From Curtobacterium guangdongense (GTDB taxonomy: Bacteria > Actinomycetota > Actinomycetes > Actinomycetales > Microbacteriaceae), in assembly GCF_049341845.1 (NCBI RefSeq), contig NZ_JBMPIT010000010.1, positions 62,001 through 126,000 of the forward strand: 64,000 nt of DNA, written 5' to 3'. Under the pieces are notes generated by a model, which saw only the letters and a list, made by a program, of their open reading frames with translations, did no database searches and had not been told where the DNA came from. A program made the position numbers and the translations under genes. Shown here in pieces: positions 48,968-58,422 of this stretch (position 1 is the stretch's first letter; each line of letters opens with the position of its first letter).

Positions 48968-49153
48968 ATGCTCCCCAACCTGACCCTTGTTCGCCCGGAG
49001 GCGACCAGTCAGGACGTCGGCAGCGACGGACTGACGGACGACGAGCGCTCGGCTTACGCAGCCGACTATCACGCGACCATCGCCCGCAAGACGCTCAAGG
49101 CGGTCGAGAAGGATGTCATCGAGCGTTGGCTCGCGTCGCGTGGAGCCGTCTAG
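48968..49153 (+). CDS. Small acidic protein, 61 residues, paired with a GNAT
   Basis: This protein begins MLPNLTLVRPEATSQDVG and has a helical C-terminal part (DDERSAYAADYHATIARKTLKAVEKDVIERWLASRGAV). I do not recognise it. TACCAT lies seven bases before the ATG. Its end overlaps the start of the acetyltransferase gene by 14 bases when the GTG start is used. A small protein overlapping a GNAT gene is the layout of GNAT toxin-antitoxin modules, but no known antitoxin family is visible. Confidence 0.6.
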   Translation: MLPNLTLVRPEATSQDVGSDGLTDDERSAYAADYHATIARKTLKAVEKDVIERWLASRGAV

Positions 49154-49655
49154 CCTTTCCTGGCAAGGCGCGGGTCCCGAGCACCTAGCCGCGTTACAGG
49201 GGTTCACGTGTGCCGATCCCCCGAGGGCTCACTGGGATCGCATCCGACGTGAGCAGTTGCATCCGCGCCAGTGGCAGCTCTCCGTACAGTCAGCCGTTCG
49301 CAGCATGACTCCGCCCCTCCCGCCCGACGAAAACGCACTCCTCGCTTTCGCCGGCAACCATCTTGCTGGCTTGTCGCGGTTCGGATGGACGGACGGAGGT
49401 GAGCAGTTGCTCGTGATGACTGTCGCCCGGGACGTGCGGTACAAGGGCGAGGGGCTTGGCCTCCTTGTCCTCGAGCAAACGCTCACTCTCCTGCGCAACG
49501 CTCGTGATGCCGCGGGCAGTGGCTGTGGTGCGTTCGCCCGGATCGATCACCGCAACGACTCGAGCAAGCACATGTTCGAGGCCGCCGGATTCGTCTACCT
49601 CGAGGACGACTACGAAGAGCCGAATCTTGAGTACTGGATGCACGACCTGCTCTGA
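49140..49655 (+). CDS. GNAT-family acetyltransferase in a foreign island
   Basis: This 171-residue protein has GNAT motif A in MTVARDVRYKGEGLGLLVLEQTL (R-Y-K-G-E-G) and the C-terminal NDSSKHMFEAAGFVYLEDDYEE (motif B). Codon use differs from its neighbours: many third positions are A or T, with TTA, CTA and AGG codons. GTG at 49140 gives VEPSSLSWQGAG; an ATG at 49113 would add nine residues. It may be a toxin or a metabolite acetyltransferase. The gene may have arrived with the small protein upstream. Confidence 0.78.
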   Translation: MEPSSLSWQGAGPEHLAALQGFTCADPPRAHWDRIRREQLHPRQWQLSVQSAVRSMTPPLPPDENALLAFAGNHLAGLSRFGWTDGGEQLLVMTVARDVRYKGEGLGLLVLEQTLTLLRNARDAAGSGCGAFARIDHRNDSSKHMFEAAGFVYLEDDYEEPNLEYWMHDLL

Positions 49656-49843
49656 CGAGTGTCGGCGTGGAAGATCGGATGAGCGTGCACTTCAGCTGCT
49701 CCGTCGATGCCGAACTCGGCGAGCGCCGACACGACCCCCTGGATGCGAGTCGCGATCTCCCGGGTCTGCAGCGCATCCGCGACGACGGCGCCGAATCTGT
49801 ACAGGTCGTCCTTGAACGACTCGTCGACGAGGCGCAGCAGCAC
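49610..49843 (-). pseudogene. Truncated DUF3800-type gene
   Basis: On the minus strand a GTG (49843) opens LLRLVDESFKDDLYRFGAVVADALQTREIATRIQGVV...AEVHAHPIFHADTRQ. This matches the N-terminal 60 residues of DUF3800 proteins (D-E-S...G-A-V-V-D...E-x-H-x-x-x-I-F-H), whose RNase H-like catalytic Asp is the DES aspartate. Homology stops at about 49656, and the reading frame then enters the antisense of the GNAT gene. High third-position GC shows it was a real gene. About two thirds is missing. Confidence 0.65.
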
Positions 49844-49891
49844 ACTGGAATGCTGCCGTACACCGACGATCGGGGTCGAGCCCCGACGGAG

Positions 49892-49927
49892 CGAGAGCCC
49901 CGGCGACCGTGTCGCTCGGGGCTCTCG
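49892..49927. terminator. Strong hairpin in the island
   Basis: CGAGAGCCCCG (49892-49902) plus GCGAC pairs with GTCGC plus CGGGGCTCTCG (49917-49927), with one bulged base. A smaller CGGGG/CCCCG stem lies at 49871-49885. These may be terminators from a gene lost to the left or from the DUF3800 side. Bases 49928-50029 hold no feature I can support. Confidence 0.55.
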
Positions 49928-50029
49928 GCGTGTGTGGAACACGGATCAGGGGTGTTCCTCATCGCTCGGCACGGTAACCAGCCGTCCGTACCGGGATGAT
50001 GACACCTCACCCGATCGCCCGTCCAGACT

Positions 50030-50073
50030 CGCTGAGCGACCTCGCGGGTTCCCGCAACCTCCCGCTCAGCGAC
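50030..50073 (-). terminator. Hairpin at the end of the aldo/keto reductase gene
   Basis: TCGCTGAGCG (50030-50039) pairs with CGCTCAGCGA (50064-50073), and inside is GCGGG-TT-CCCGC (50045-50056). It overlaps the reductase stop codon region at 50066. Confidence 0.65.
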
Positions 50074-51097
50074 CGCCGCGGATCTTGCGCTCCCGCTGTG
50101 CGACACCGGCGGTGCCGTAGGGGTAGTCGTCGATCCGCGGGGCACTCGCATCCGTCAGCGCCTGCAGTTCGTCGTCGGTGAGGACGAGGTCGGCCGCACC
50201 GAGGTTGTCCTCGAGCTGCGACACCGTCCGAGCGCCGAGGATGACGCTCGTGACCGCCGGGCGGGCGAGGAGCCACGCGAGCGCGACCTGCGAGCGCGAT
50301 GCACCGTGCGCATCGGCCACACCGGAGAGCACGTCGAGCACCTCCCACGTCCGCTCGTCGCCGTTCCGGGCCTCCCACGCCTCCATGCCGCGCTCCGGGT
50401 TCTCGCCGAGGCGGGTCGACCCCGTCGGGGCCTCGTCGCGCTGGTACTTGCCGGAGAGCCAGCCACCGGCGAGCGGCGACCACGGCAGCAGTCCGATGCC
50501 GGCGTCGAGGCACGCGGGGACGACCTCGTGCTCGATGTCGCGGACGAGCAGGTTATACTGCGGCTGCAGGGTGACCGGCGGCGCGAAGTGGTGGGCGCGG
50601 GCCTCGTACACGGCCTTCGTGACCTGGTACCCGAGGTAGTTCGAGAAGCCGTACGAGCCGATCTTGCCCGCGGACACGGCGTCGTCGAGGAAGCGCAGGG
50701 TCTCCTCGATCGGGGTCAGGGCGTCCCACGCGTGCATCTGGTACAGGTCGATGTGGTCGACGCCGAGCCGCTCGAGGGAGGCGTCGAGCGCGACCCGGAG
50801 GTGCCGCCGCGACAGCCCGAGGTCGTTCGGACCGTCGCCCTGCGGGAAGCGCCCCTTCGTCGCGATGACGACCTGCTGCGCTTCGGTCGGGTGGGCCGCG
50901 AGCCACCGGCCGATGATGCGCTCCGACTCGTTGCCGGAGTACACGTCCGCCGTGTCGACGAGCGTGCCGCCGGCCGCGACGAAGGCGTCGATCATCGCGT
51001 GCGAGGTGGGTTCGTCGGCTTCGCTGCCGAACGTCATGGTGCCGAGGGTCAGGGTGGACACCGCTGTCCCGCTGTTCCCGAGGAGTCTGTATTCCAT
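50066..51097 (-). CDS. Aldo/keto reductase (Tas/YajO-like)
   Basis: This 343-residue (alpha/beta)8 protein has the AKR tetrad: Asp in LVDTADVYSGNESE, Lys in VVIATKGRFP, Tyr in ADVYSG and His in DLYQMHAWDA. A C-terminal ARTVSQLEDNLGAADLVLTDDEL segment is typical of the Tas/YajO family. TAACGT lies seven bases before the ATG (leaderless). The substrate is unknown; an NADPH-linked aldehyde or sugar is likely. It follows the island and is followed by a hairpin. Confidence 0.9.
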   Translation of the reverse strand: MEYRLLGNSGTAVSTLTLGTMTFGSEADEPTSHAMIDAFVAAGGTLVDTADVYSGNESERIIGRWLAAHPTEAQQVVIATKGRFPQGDGPNDLGLSRRHLRVALDASLERLGVDHIDLYQMHAWDALTPIEETLRFLDDAVSAGKIGSYGFSNYLGYQVTKAVYEARAHHFAPPVTLQPQYNLLVRDIEHEVVPACLDAGIGLLPWSPLAGGWLSGKYQRDEAPTGSTRLGENPERGMEAWEARNGDERTWEVLDVLSGVADAHGASRSQVALAWLLARPAVTSVILGARTVSQLEDNLGAADLVLTDDELQALTDASAPRIDDYPYGTAGVAQRERKIRGGR

Positions 51098-51151
51098 GCG
51101 GCGGACGTTACGCCGCGTCGCCGCCAGGCCGAGAGGCCCTGCGAGTACCGG

Positions 51152-51946
51152 TCAGGACCCCGAGGCCGTGCGGTCCAGGAACGCGATCGCCGCCTGCCGG
51201 AACGCTCGGCTCGTCGGGGCATTGAAGTGGTTGCGTCCCGGGATCTCGAAGAACGCTGCGTCCGGAGCCGCCTCCGCCAGCCGCACGGCACTGTCCCTGA
51301 TGCCGTCCTCACTACCGGCCGCCATCAGGATCGGCTGACCGGGTGCGTTCGCCGGCGTCGGCTCGATGCTGTTCCGCATCCCCTCGACCATCGCCACGAG
51401 CGCGCCGAGGTCGTTCCCCTCGACGTTCCCCGCCATCGTCAGGTAGCCGTTCGTCACGCGGTCCTCGATCGGCGTGCCGTCGGCGATGAACGCCCTGGCC
51501 TGGTCGACCTGCACGCGTCGCATCGGGTCGGCGTCGGGGATCCCGCCGAACACCGCGCGGGTGATCCGGTCCGGGATGCGCTCGGCGGTGTGCCACCCGA
51601 CCCGGGCGCCGAGCGAGTAGCCGAGGAACGCCACGTCGTCGAGCAGGTACGTGTCGATGACGGTCGTCACGTCGGCCACGAGCAGGTCCATCGAGTACGC
51701 ACCCGGCTCGTGCGGCTTCGACGAGGCACCGTGCCCGCGCTGGTCGAGCGCGACGACGCGGTAGCCGGCACGGACGAGGTCGCGGGTCCAGCCGGAGGCG
51801 TGCCAGTTGAGCAGCGCGCCGGAGGCGAACCCGTGCACCGCGACGACGGTCGGAGCGTCGGGGTCGCCGAAGTCGTACGTGGCGATGCGCTGCCCGTCCG
51901 GGGACATCACGGCGCGGGGTCGGGGTGCTTCGGGGACGAGTGACAT
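51152..51946 (-). CDS. Alpha/beta hydrolase (Ser nucleophile)
   Basis: This 264-residue hydrolase has VAVHGFASGALLNW (oxyanion loop), the nucleophile elbow FLGYSLGARVGW (Ser about 110) and the His in IPGRNHFNAPT. It resembles small esterases and lactonases. ATG at 51946 is chosen because GGAGGGG precedes it; a longer frame would add 12 residues. It diverges from the hydrate epimerase gene by 34 bases. The substrate is unknown. Confidence 0.87.
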   Translation of the reverse strand: MSLVPEAPRPRAVMSPDGQRIATYDFGDPDAPTVVAVHGFASGALLNWHASGWTRDLVRAGYRVVALDQRGHGASSKPHEPGAYSMDLLVADVTTVIDTYLLDDVAFLGYSLGARVGWHTAERIPDRITRAVFGGIPDADPMRRVQVDQARAFIADGTPIEDRVTNGYLTMAGNVEGNDLGALVAMVEGMRNSIEPTPANAPGQPILMAAGSEDGIRDSAVRLAEAAPDAAFFEIPGRNHFNAPTSRAFRQAAIAFLDRTASGS

Positions 51947-51980
51947 GTCCCCTCCAGGGTATCGGGGCACTGTGGTCGCC

Positions 51981-52679
51981 ATGGACGGCTACGGCGGCGA
52001 TCAGATCCGGGCGGCGGAGCGGCCGCACCTCGACGCGGGCGAACCGCTGATGCAGCGGGCAGCGGCGGGGCTCGCCGAGCACGTGGGTCGACTGCTCGAC
52101 GACCCGGCCGAGCGGCCGGGTGACGGCCCCGGGTCGGTCCTGCTGCTGGTGGGCAGCGGCGACAACGGCGGCGACGCCCTGTTCGCGGGTGCGCTGCTGG
52201 CATCGGACGGGAGGCACGTGGAGATCCTGCGCGTCGGCTCGCGCACCCACGAGGCGGGCTGCAGGGCCGCGCTGGACGCCGGTGCGGTCCTCCTGTCCGA
52301 CGGTGGCGACCCGGCCGCGACCGCGTCCGACGCGGCGCTGCGCGCCGACCTGGTCCTCGACGCGATCCTCGGCATCGGGGTGCACGGCGCGTCCGCGCTG
52401 CGCTCCCCCGCGCGGGAGGTCGTGCAGGCGATCCGGGAGCTCGCGCGCGACCAGCGCGCCCCGTTCGTCGTCGCGGTCGACGTCCCGAGCGGCATCGACG
52501 TGGACACCGGCGCGATCGCCGACGACCACGTGCTGCAGGCCGACGTCACCGTGACGTTCGGCGGCGTGAAGGCGGGCCTGCTGACGGGCCCCGGCGCGAC
52601 GCTCGCCGGGCGCATCGAACTCGTCGACGTCGGGATCGGCGCCGAGCTCGCGCGGACGGAGCCGCTCATCCGTCCGTAG
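51981..52679 (+). CDS. NAD(P)H-hydrate epimerase (YjeF N-terminal domain)
   Basis: This 232-residue protein epimerises damaged NAD(P)HX, a metabolite-repair function. The YjeF_N signatures are seen: YGGDQIRAAERPHLDAGEPLMQRAA at the N-terminus, VGSGDNGGDALFAGALLASDG and DVPSGIDVDTG. No C-terminal dehydratase (carbohydrate-kinase-like) domain follows, unlike the bifunctional Nnr proteins of many bacteria, so the dehydratase must be encoded elsewhere or is lost. GGACGGGAGGCACGTGG in its coding region resembles the family A arm, but the protein motif there is native. Confidence 0.9.
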   Translation: MDGYGGDQIRAAERPHLDAGEPLMQRAAAGLAEHVGRLLDDPAERPGDGPGSVLLLVGSGDNGGDALFAGALLASDGRHVEILRVGSRTHEAGCRAALDAGAVLLSDGGDPAATASDAALRADLVLDAILGIGVHGASALRSPAREVVQAIRELARDQRAPFVVAVDVPSGIDVDTGAIADDHVLQADVTVTFGGVKAGLLTGPGATLAGRIELVDVGIGAELARTEPLIRP

Positions 52680-52689
52680 GTTCGATGGC

Positions 52690-53583
52690 ATGACGTTCAA
52701 CGACGACTCCCAGCTGCAGGGCGGCAAGGTCAAGCGGCGTGGGCGCACCACGGCCATCGCCGGGGGTGGTGTGGGCGCGGCGGCCATCGTCGTGTTCCTC
52801 ATCGCGCAGTTCACCGGCGTCGACCTCAGCGGGCTCGTCGGGACCGGCGGCGGCGTGACGCAGATCCAGGAGGCCGGGTCCGAGGCGTCACCGGTGGCCG
52901 AGTGCCGCACGGGTCGGGACGCGAACCTCAGCATCGACTGCCGCATGGAGGGTGCAGCGGAGTCGCTCGACGCCTACTGGACGACCGAGAGCCGGCAGCT
53001 GGGGATCGCGTACACGTCGCCGGACTTCTACCTGTTCGACGGGTCGACGAACACCGGGTGCGGGACGGCCTCCGCCGCGACCGGCCCGTTCTACTGCCCG
53101 CCGGACCGGGCGATCTACCTCGACACCGCGTTCTACGACGACCTGCAGTCGAAGTACGGCGCGTCGGGCGGCCCGCTCGCGCAGATGTACGTCGTCGCGC
53201 ACGAGTGGGGCCACCACGTGCAGCAGCTCCAGGGAACGTTCGCCGACACCGACCGGAGCGGCACCGGCGCCTCGTCGGGCAGTGTCCGCGTCGAGCTGCA
53301 GGCGGACTGCTACGCGGGCGCCTGGGTCGGCGACGCGGCGAACACGAAGGCCGCGAACGGGCAGACCTTCTTCAAGCCGATCACCCGGGCCCAGATCGCC
53401 GATGCGCTGTCAGCGGCGAGCGCGGTCGGCGACGACAGCATCCAGCGGAAGAGCAGCGGTCAGGTGGACCCCGACTCGTTCACGCACGGGTCGAGCGCCC
53501 AGCGGCAGCGGTGGTTCGAGCGGGGCTACGAGCAGGGCGCGACGTCCTGCGACACGTTCAGCGTCCCCGGCTCCTCGCTCTAG
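52690..53583 (+). CDS. Neutral zinc metallopeptidase (YpfJ family)
   Basis: This 297-residue protein has one N-terminal membrane helix (about 22-42) and an extracytoplasmic zinc domain. The motif HEWGH (171-175) binds Zn with Glu172 catalytic, and QADCYAGAWVGDAANTKAA gives the third ligand region. Four Cys residues suggest disulfides outside the membrane. TAGGTT lies seven bases before the ATG. The stop codon overlaps that of the convergent DsbA-like gene (CTAG), so there is no terminator between them. Confidence 0.92.
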   Translation: MTFNDDSQLQGGKVKRRGRTTAIAGGGVGAAAIVVFLIAQFTGVDLSGLVGTGGGVTQIQEAGSEASPVAECRTGRDANLSIDCRMEGAAESLDAYWTTESRQLGIAYTSPDFYLFDGSTNTGCGTASAATGPFYCPPDRAIYLDTAFYDDLQSKYGASGGPLAQMYVVAHEWGHHVQQLQGTFADTDRSGTGASSGSVRVELQADCYAGAWVGDAANTKAANGQTFFKPITRAQIADALSAASAVGDDSIQRKSSGQVDPDSFTHGSSAQRQRWFERGYEQGATSCDTFSVPGSSL

Positions 53584-54482
53584 GACGCGCTCGCGCTGGC
53601 GCTCGGCGTGGGCGTCGGGGTCGTGTCGCCGGACCCGGCGGCCGTGATCACGAACGTGCGGAACTCGTCGTTGGTGAACGGCTGCGAGTACTCGTACCGC
53701 TGCCCGTTCACGAGCACGAGCGGCGTCCCCGGGAAGTCGGCGAGGTCCGAACCCGGGATGTCACCCCCGGTCACCGCGGTGGTCCGTTCGTCGACCCACT
53801 TGCCGAAGCGCTGGTCGTCGATGCACGTCGTGATCGCCGACTTGCCCTGCACACCGGGGACCCCCGTGACGATCTTCGTGAGCTGGGCGTCGGTGAGCCC
53901 GGCGGTGCCCTCTTCCGGCTGCTTCGCGAAGAGGGCCCGGTTGACGGCGAAGAACTGGTCGGGCGACGAGTCCGCGACGCAGGCGGCGGCGTTGGCCGCG
54001 CGGAGCGAGTACTTCGTGCCCTGCGATCGGTTCGACAGGATCGCGATCGGGTGGATGTCGACCGTCGCAGCCCCGGAGTCCACGAGCCCCTCGATGTAGC
54101 TGCTGTTCGTCTTCTCGAACGCACCGCAGATCGGGCAGAGGTAGTCGACGTACATGGTGATGCGGACGGGTGCCGCACCGTCGGAGGCGGACGGCTGCGG
54201 GGAGGCCGAACCGGACACGGCCTCGAGACCCTGCCCGATGGTGATGCCGCCCTGCGGCATCGACGACGGTCCGGGGCCGGCGGGCTTCGTCGAGTCGACG
54301 AGCACGAGCGTGACGACGGTCGCCGCGGCCAGCAGCACGACGCCGAGGCCGACCTGCAGCCCGAGCCGGAGGCCGCGCTGGCGGCGCTTCTGCTGGAGGC
54401 GGGCGCGCTGGGCACGCTCGCGGGCCGCTGCTCGGCGTTGGTTCCGCTCGGCGCGGGCGTCACCCTCGGGGCGGTTCGTCAT
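53580..54482 (-). CDS. DsbA/thioredoxin-like membrane-anchored protein
   Basis: This 300-residue protein has a basic cytoplasmic N-terminus (1-38, rich in Arg), a helix (39-63) and a DsbA-like thioredoxin domain outside the membrane. The active-site motif is CPIC (Cys116, Cys119) in MYVDYLCPICGAFEK, with two more Cys later. It would assist disulfide formation in secreted proteins. A Ser/Thr/Pro tail (TTPTPTPSASASAS) closes it. Its stop overlaps the convergent metallopeptidase stop by two bases. Confidence 0.91.
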   Translation of the reverse strand: MTNRPEGDARAERNQRRAAARERAQRARLQQKRRQRGLRLGLQVGLGVVLLAAATVVTLVLVDSTKPAGPGPSSMPQGGITIGQGLEAVSGSASPQPSASDGAAPVRITMYVDYLCPICGAFEKTNSSYIEGLVDSGAATVDIHPIAILSNRSQGTKYSLRAANAAACVADSSPDQFFAVNRALFAKQPEEGTAGLTDAQLTKIVTGVPGVQGKSAITTCIDDQRFGKWVDERTTAVTGGDIPGSDLADFPGTPLVLVNGQRYEYSQPFTNDEFRTFVITAAGSGDTTPTPTPSASASAS

Positions 54483-54726
54483 GCTCGGTGGTCCTCCTGA
54501 TCGGTGTCCGCTCGCGCTCACCCCCGCACGGCGGACGGACCCGACCGATGGTAGTGGGACGCTCTGGGAAGCGCCCAATCCCGCAAACTGGCACTGGCGC
54601 ACCACAGGGAAGTCGTGTTGTATGAACCTCGATGGTCGACGGCGACCATCCGGGGCCCCCACGGGCACACCGCTTCACTCGGATCGTCCGGCACGTACCT
54701 GCCGGTGGAGAAAGGACCGAACGCTC

Positions 54727-55827
<1,101 letters not shown>

Positions 55828-55840
55828 GCAGCGCACCCCT

Positions 55841-55884
55841 CGGGAGCCCGCGCCCGCCTCACAAGGGCGGGTGGCGGGCTCCCG
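55841..55884 (+). terminator. Terminator of the shared ATPase gene
   Basis: CGGGAGCCCGC (55841-55851) pairs with GCGGGCTCCCG (55874-55884), with inner CCCGCC/GGCGGG pairing, followed by TCGTTCC. Confidence 0.8.
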
Positions 55885-55896
55885 TCGTTCCATCCA

Positions 55897-55942
55897 CCGG
55901 ACGGGAGGCTCGTGGCGACGCCGCCACGAGCCTCCCGTCCGG
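55897..55942. repeat. Family A intergenic palindrome, copy 4
   Basis: Arms of 21 bases (55897-55917 and 55922-55942, CCGGACGGGAGGCTCGTGGC plus G) pair around a 4-base loop. It lies between a terminator and the ribosome binding site (AGGAG, 55956-55960) of the DUF4032 gene, only 24 bases from its start. Confidence 0.9.
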
Positions 55943-55965
55943 CACACCGCACCACAGGAGCAACC

Positions 55966-57276
55966 GTGCCCGACTCGATGTCCATCACCGCAGCCACCGT
56001 CGACCCCGGCCTGCTCGACCTGCCGTGGGACCTGCCGCTCGACGCGTGGCCGGACGAGACGATCGTCGCGCTCCCGAAGGGCATCTCGCGGCACCTCGTC
56101 CGGTTCGTGCACCTCAGCGGGTACGTCGTCGCGGTGAAGGAGACCGGCGAGGAGATCGCCCGCTCCGAGTACGAGATGCTCAGGACGCTGCAGCGCATGG
56201 ACGTCCCGTGCGTGGACCCGGTCGCCGTCATCACGAACCGGGTCAGCGCGGACGGAGAACCCCTGCACCCGGTGCTCGTCACCCGGCACCTGCGCTTCTC
56301 GCTCCCCTACCGCGCGCTGTACTCCCAGACGCTCCGACCCGACACCGCGACCCGGCTCGTGGACGCGCTCGCCCTGCTGCTCGTGCGTCTGCACATCCTC
56401 GGCTTCTACTGGGGCGACGTGTCGCTGTCGAACACCCTCTTCCGCCGGGACGCCGGGTCCTTCGCCGCGTACCTCGTGGACGCCGAGACCGGCAAGCTCT
56501 ACCCGGGCGGACTGTCGAACGGCCAGCGCGAGAACGACCTCGAGGTCGCACGCGTGAACATCGCCGGGGAGCTCCTCGACCTCGAGGCCGGCGGACGCCT
56601 CGACGAGAACGCCGACGCGGTGGACGTCTCGAACCGCATCGTCGCCCAGTACCGGACGCTCTGGAAGGAGCTCACCGGCACCGAGCAGTTCGACGCCAAG
56701 GAACGCTGGCGCATCAACGACCGGGTCGAGCGCCTCAACGCGCTCGGCTTCGACATCGAGGAGCTCTCGATCAACGCGGCGCCGGGCGGCGGGGAGGTCC
56801 GCATCCAGCCGAAGGTCGTGGACGCCGGACACCACCAGCGACGCCTGCTCCGGCTCACCGGGCTCGATGCCGGCGAGAACCAGGCACGCCGGCTGCTCAA
56901 CGACCTCGACGCCTACCGCGCGCGGAACGGTCGCGACGAGCTCGACGAGGAGATGGTCGCGCACGAGTGGGTGTCCCGCGTGTTCGAGCCCGTCGTGCGG
57001 GCGATCCCGCGTGACCTCCGTGGACGGCTCGAGCCCGCCGAGGTGTTCCACGAGCTGCTCGAGCACCGCTGGTTCATGTCGCAGGAAGAAGAGCGCTCGG
57101 TGTCCCTCCCCGAGGCGACGACGGCGTACATCAACGACGTGCTGCGGCACCGTCGCGACGAGCGCCTGCTGATCAACCCGCCGACGTCGTCGATGACGCT
57201 GCCGATCCCGCTGGTCGAGAACGACGCCGACGTCGACGAGGCCGAGGACGTCGAGGACTGGCGCGCGAACGTCTGA
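55966..57276 (+). CDS. DUF4032 protein with a kinase-like N-terminal region
   Basis: This 436-residue protein has RFVHLSGYVVAVKET (a Lys like a kinase VAVK), then LLLVRLHILGFYWGDVSLSNTLFRRD (H-x-x-G-x-x-W-G-D-x-S-x-x-N, a kinase catalytic-loop look-alike) and YLVDAETGKLYPGGLSNGQRENDLE (DxE metal-like), then a C-terminal DUF4032 part. GTG at 55966 is chosen because AGGAG is five bases upstream; an ATG at 55978 would drop four residues. The substrate is unknown; the fold is inferred from the catalytic loop. Confidence 0.87.
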   Translation: MPDSMSITAATVDPGLLDLPWDLPLDAWPDETIVALPKGISRHLVRFVHLSGYVVAVKETGEEIARSEYEMLRTLQRMDVPCVDPVAVITNRVSADGEPLHPVLVTRHLRFSLPYRALYSQTLRPDTATRLVDALALLLVRLHILGFYWGDVSLSNTLFRRDAGSFAAYLVDAETGKLYPGGLSNGQRENDLEVARVNIAGELLDLEAGGRLDENADAVDVSNRIVAQYRTLWKELTGTEQFDAKERWRINDRVERLNALGFDIEELSINAAPGGGEVRIQPKVVDAGHHQRRLLRLTGLDAGENQARRLLNDLDAYRARNGRDELDEEMVAHEWVSRVFEPVVRAIPRDLRGRLEPAEVFHELLEHRWFMSQEEERSVSLPEATTAYINDVLRHRRDERLLINPPTSSMTLPIPLVENDADVDEAEDVEDWRANV

Positions 57277-57305
57277 CGCGCGGCCGGCGCGCACGCGCGC
57301 ACGCG

Positions 57306-57365
57306 GCGAGATCGCACTTCGCGTCGGTTCCGCCAGTCGCGTTACGACACGGAACGCGATCTCAC
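57306..57365. repeat. Family B palindrome, copy 3
   Basis: GCGAGATCGC (57306-57315) pairs with GCGATCTCAC (57356-57365), with the inner part CTTCGCGTCGG and ACGACACGG aligned to copies 1 and 2. It lies between the convergent DUF4032 and rlmB genes. Only one copy is present here, with no nuclease gene. Confidence 0.8.
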
Positions 57366-57383
57366 CAGCGCACGTGCCGCACC

Positions 57384-58394
57384 CTACTCCGCGCGACGGC
57401 GGCGGGCGACCTCCCACAGGGTGACGCTCGCGGCGATGCCCGCGTTGAGGGACTCCGTCGCCGACGAGATCGGGATGGACACGATCGCGTCGCACGTCTC
57501 GGTGACCAGGCGCGACAGGCCCTTGCCCTCGGAACCGACGACGATGACGATCGGCCGGTCGGCGAGCTCGAGGGCGTCGAGCTGCACGTCGCCGTCGCCC
57601 GCCAGCCCGAGCACGAACAGCCCCATCGACTTGAGGGACTTGAGCGTCTGCGTGAGGTTCGGCGCCATCGCGACGGGGGTGCGGGCGGCGGCACCGGCGG
57701 AGGTCTTCCACGCCGAGGCCGTCACGCCGACCGACCGACGCTGCGGCACGATCACGCCGTGGCCGCCGAACGCCGCGGTGGACCGGATGATCGCGCCGAG
57801 GTTGCGCGGGTCGGTGATGCCGTCGAGCGCCACCATCAGCGGGACCTCGTCGCGGGAGAAGGCGCGCTCGACGACGTCCTCGGCCACGGCGTACTCGTAC
57901 GCGGGGACCTTGAGCGCGACGCCCTGGTGCACGCTGTCGTGCCCCGTGATGCGGTCGAGCTCCGGACGCATGATCTCCATGATCGGCACGCCGCGGTGGT
58001 TGGCGAGCGCCAGGATCTCCTTGACGCGGTCGTCGACCTCGATGCGGGCGGCGATGTAGAGCGTCGTCGACGGGGTCTTCGTGCGCAGGGCCTCGAGCAC
58101 GGAGTTGCGCCCGGTCACCAGCTCCGAATCGTCGCTCTTGCGCTGGGGCGGACGCCCGGTGCGGTTCGACGGCGCGCTCGACGCACCGTGCCGGCCACGA
58201 GCGGCGTCGTACCGTTCCTTCGCGGCCTTGCGCTTGCCGGCGGGGTGGTACGGACGGTCCTCCGCCTTCGGCGTGGGCTTGCGCCCCTCGAGCGCCTGCG
58301 CGCCCTGGCCGCCGGAGCCGACCTGCTTGTTGCCCTTGCGCCCGGAGCGCACGGCACCGGGACGGCCCTTCTTGTTGCCCGAGACGTTCTTCAT
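57384..58394 (-). CDS. rlmB: RlmB/TrmH-family rRNA methyltransferase
   Basis: This 336-residue SPOUT methyltransferase has a basic, Gly/Lys-rich N-terminal tail (1-90), a substrate-binding domain (VTGRNSVLEALRTKTPSTTLYIA), and the SPOUT core. Visible motifs are LDGITDPRNLGAIIRSTAAFG (motif 1), VVGSEGKGLS (motif 2) and IPISSATESLNAGIAASV (motif 3). It 2'-O-methylates 23S rRNA. The long basic tail is usual in actinobacteria. The gene lies 28 bases downstream of cysS. Confidence 0.93.
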   Translation of the reverse strand: MKNVSGNKKGRPGAVRSGRKGNKQVGSGGQGAQALEGRKPTPKAEDRPYHPAGKRKAAKERYDAARGRHGASSAPSNRTGRPPQRKSDDSELVTGRNSVLEALRTKTPSTTLYIAARIEVDDRVKEILALANHRGVPIMEIMRPELDRITGHDSVHQGVALKVPAYEYAVAEDVVERAFSRDEVPLMVALDGITDPRNLGAIIRSTAAFGGHGVIVPQRRSVGVTASAWKTSAGAAARTPVAMAPNLTQTLKSLKSMGLFVLGLAGDGDVQLDALELADRPIVIVVGSEGKGLSRLVTETCDAIVSIPISSATESLNAGIAASVTLWEVARRRRAE

Positions 58395-58422
58395 GGTTCT
58401 CTCCTGTTCGGCACTGCCGTGG

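Noticed and set aside
48458..49207. Frame encoding RDLNPQPPYYKYGALP-like sequence
   Set aside because: It is the antisense translation of tRNA-Thr, a common annotation artefact.
49656..50065. Plus-strand open frame of about 110 codons antisense to the DUF3800 fragment
   Set aside because: Minus-strand third-position GC and the DUF3800 match show the minus strand is the coding side.
52204..52220. GGACGGGAGGCACGTGG in the hydrate epimerase gene as a repeat insertion
   Set aside because: The residues fit the normal YjeF sequence, so it is probably coincidental codon use.
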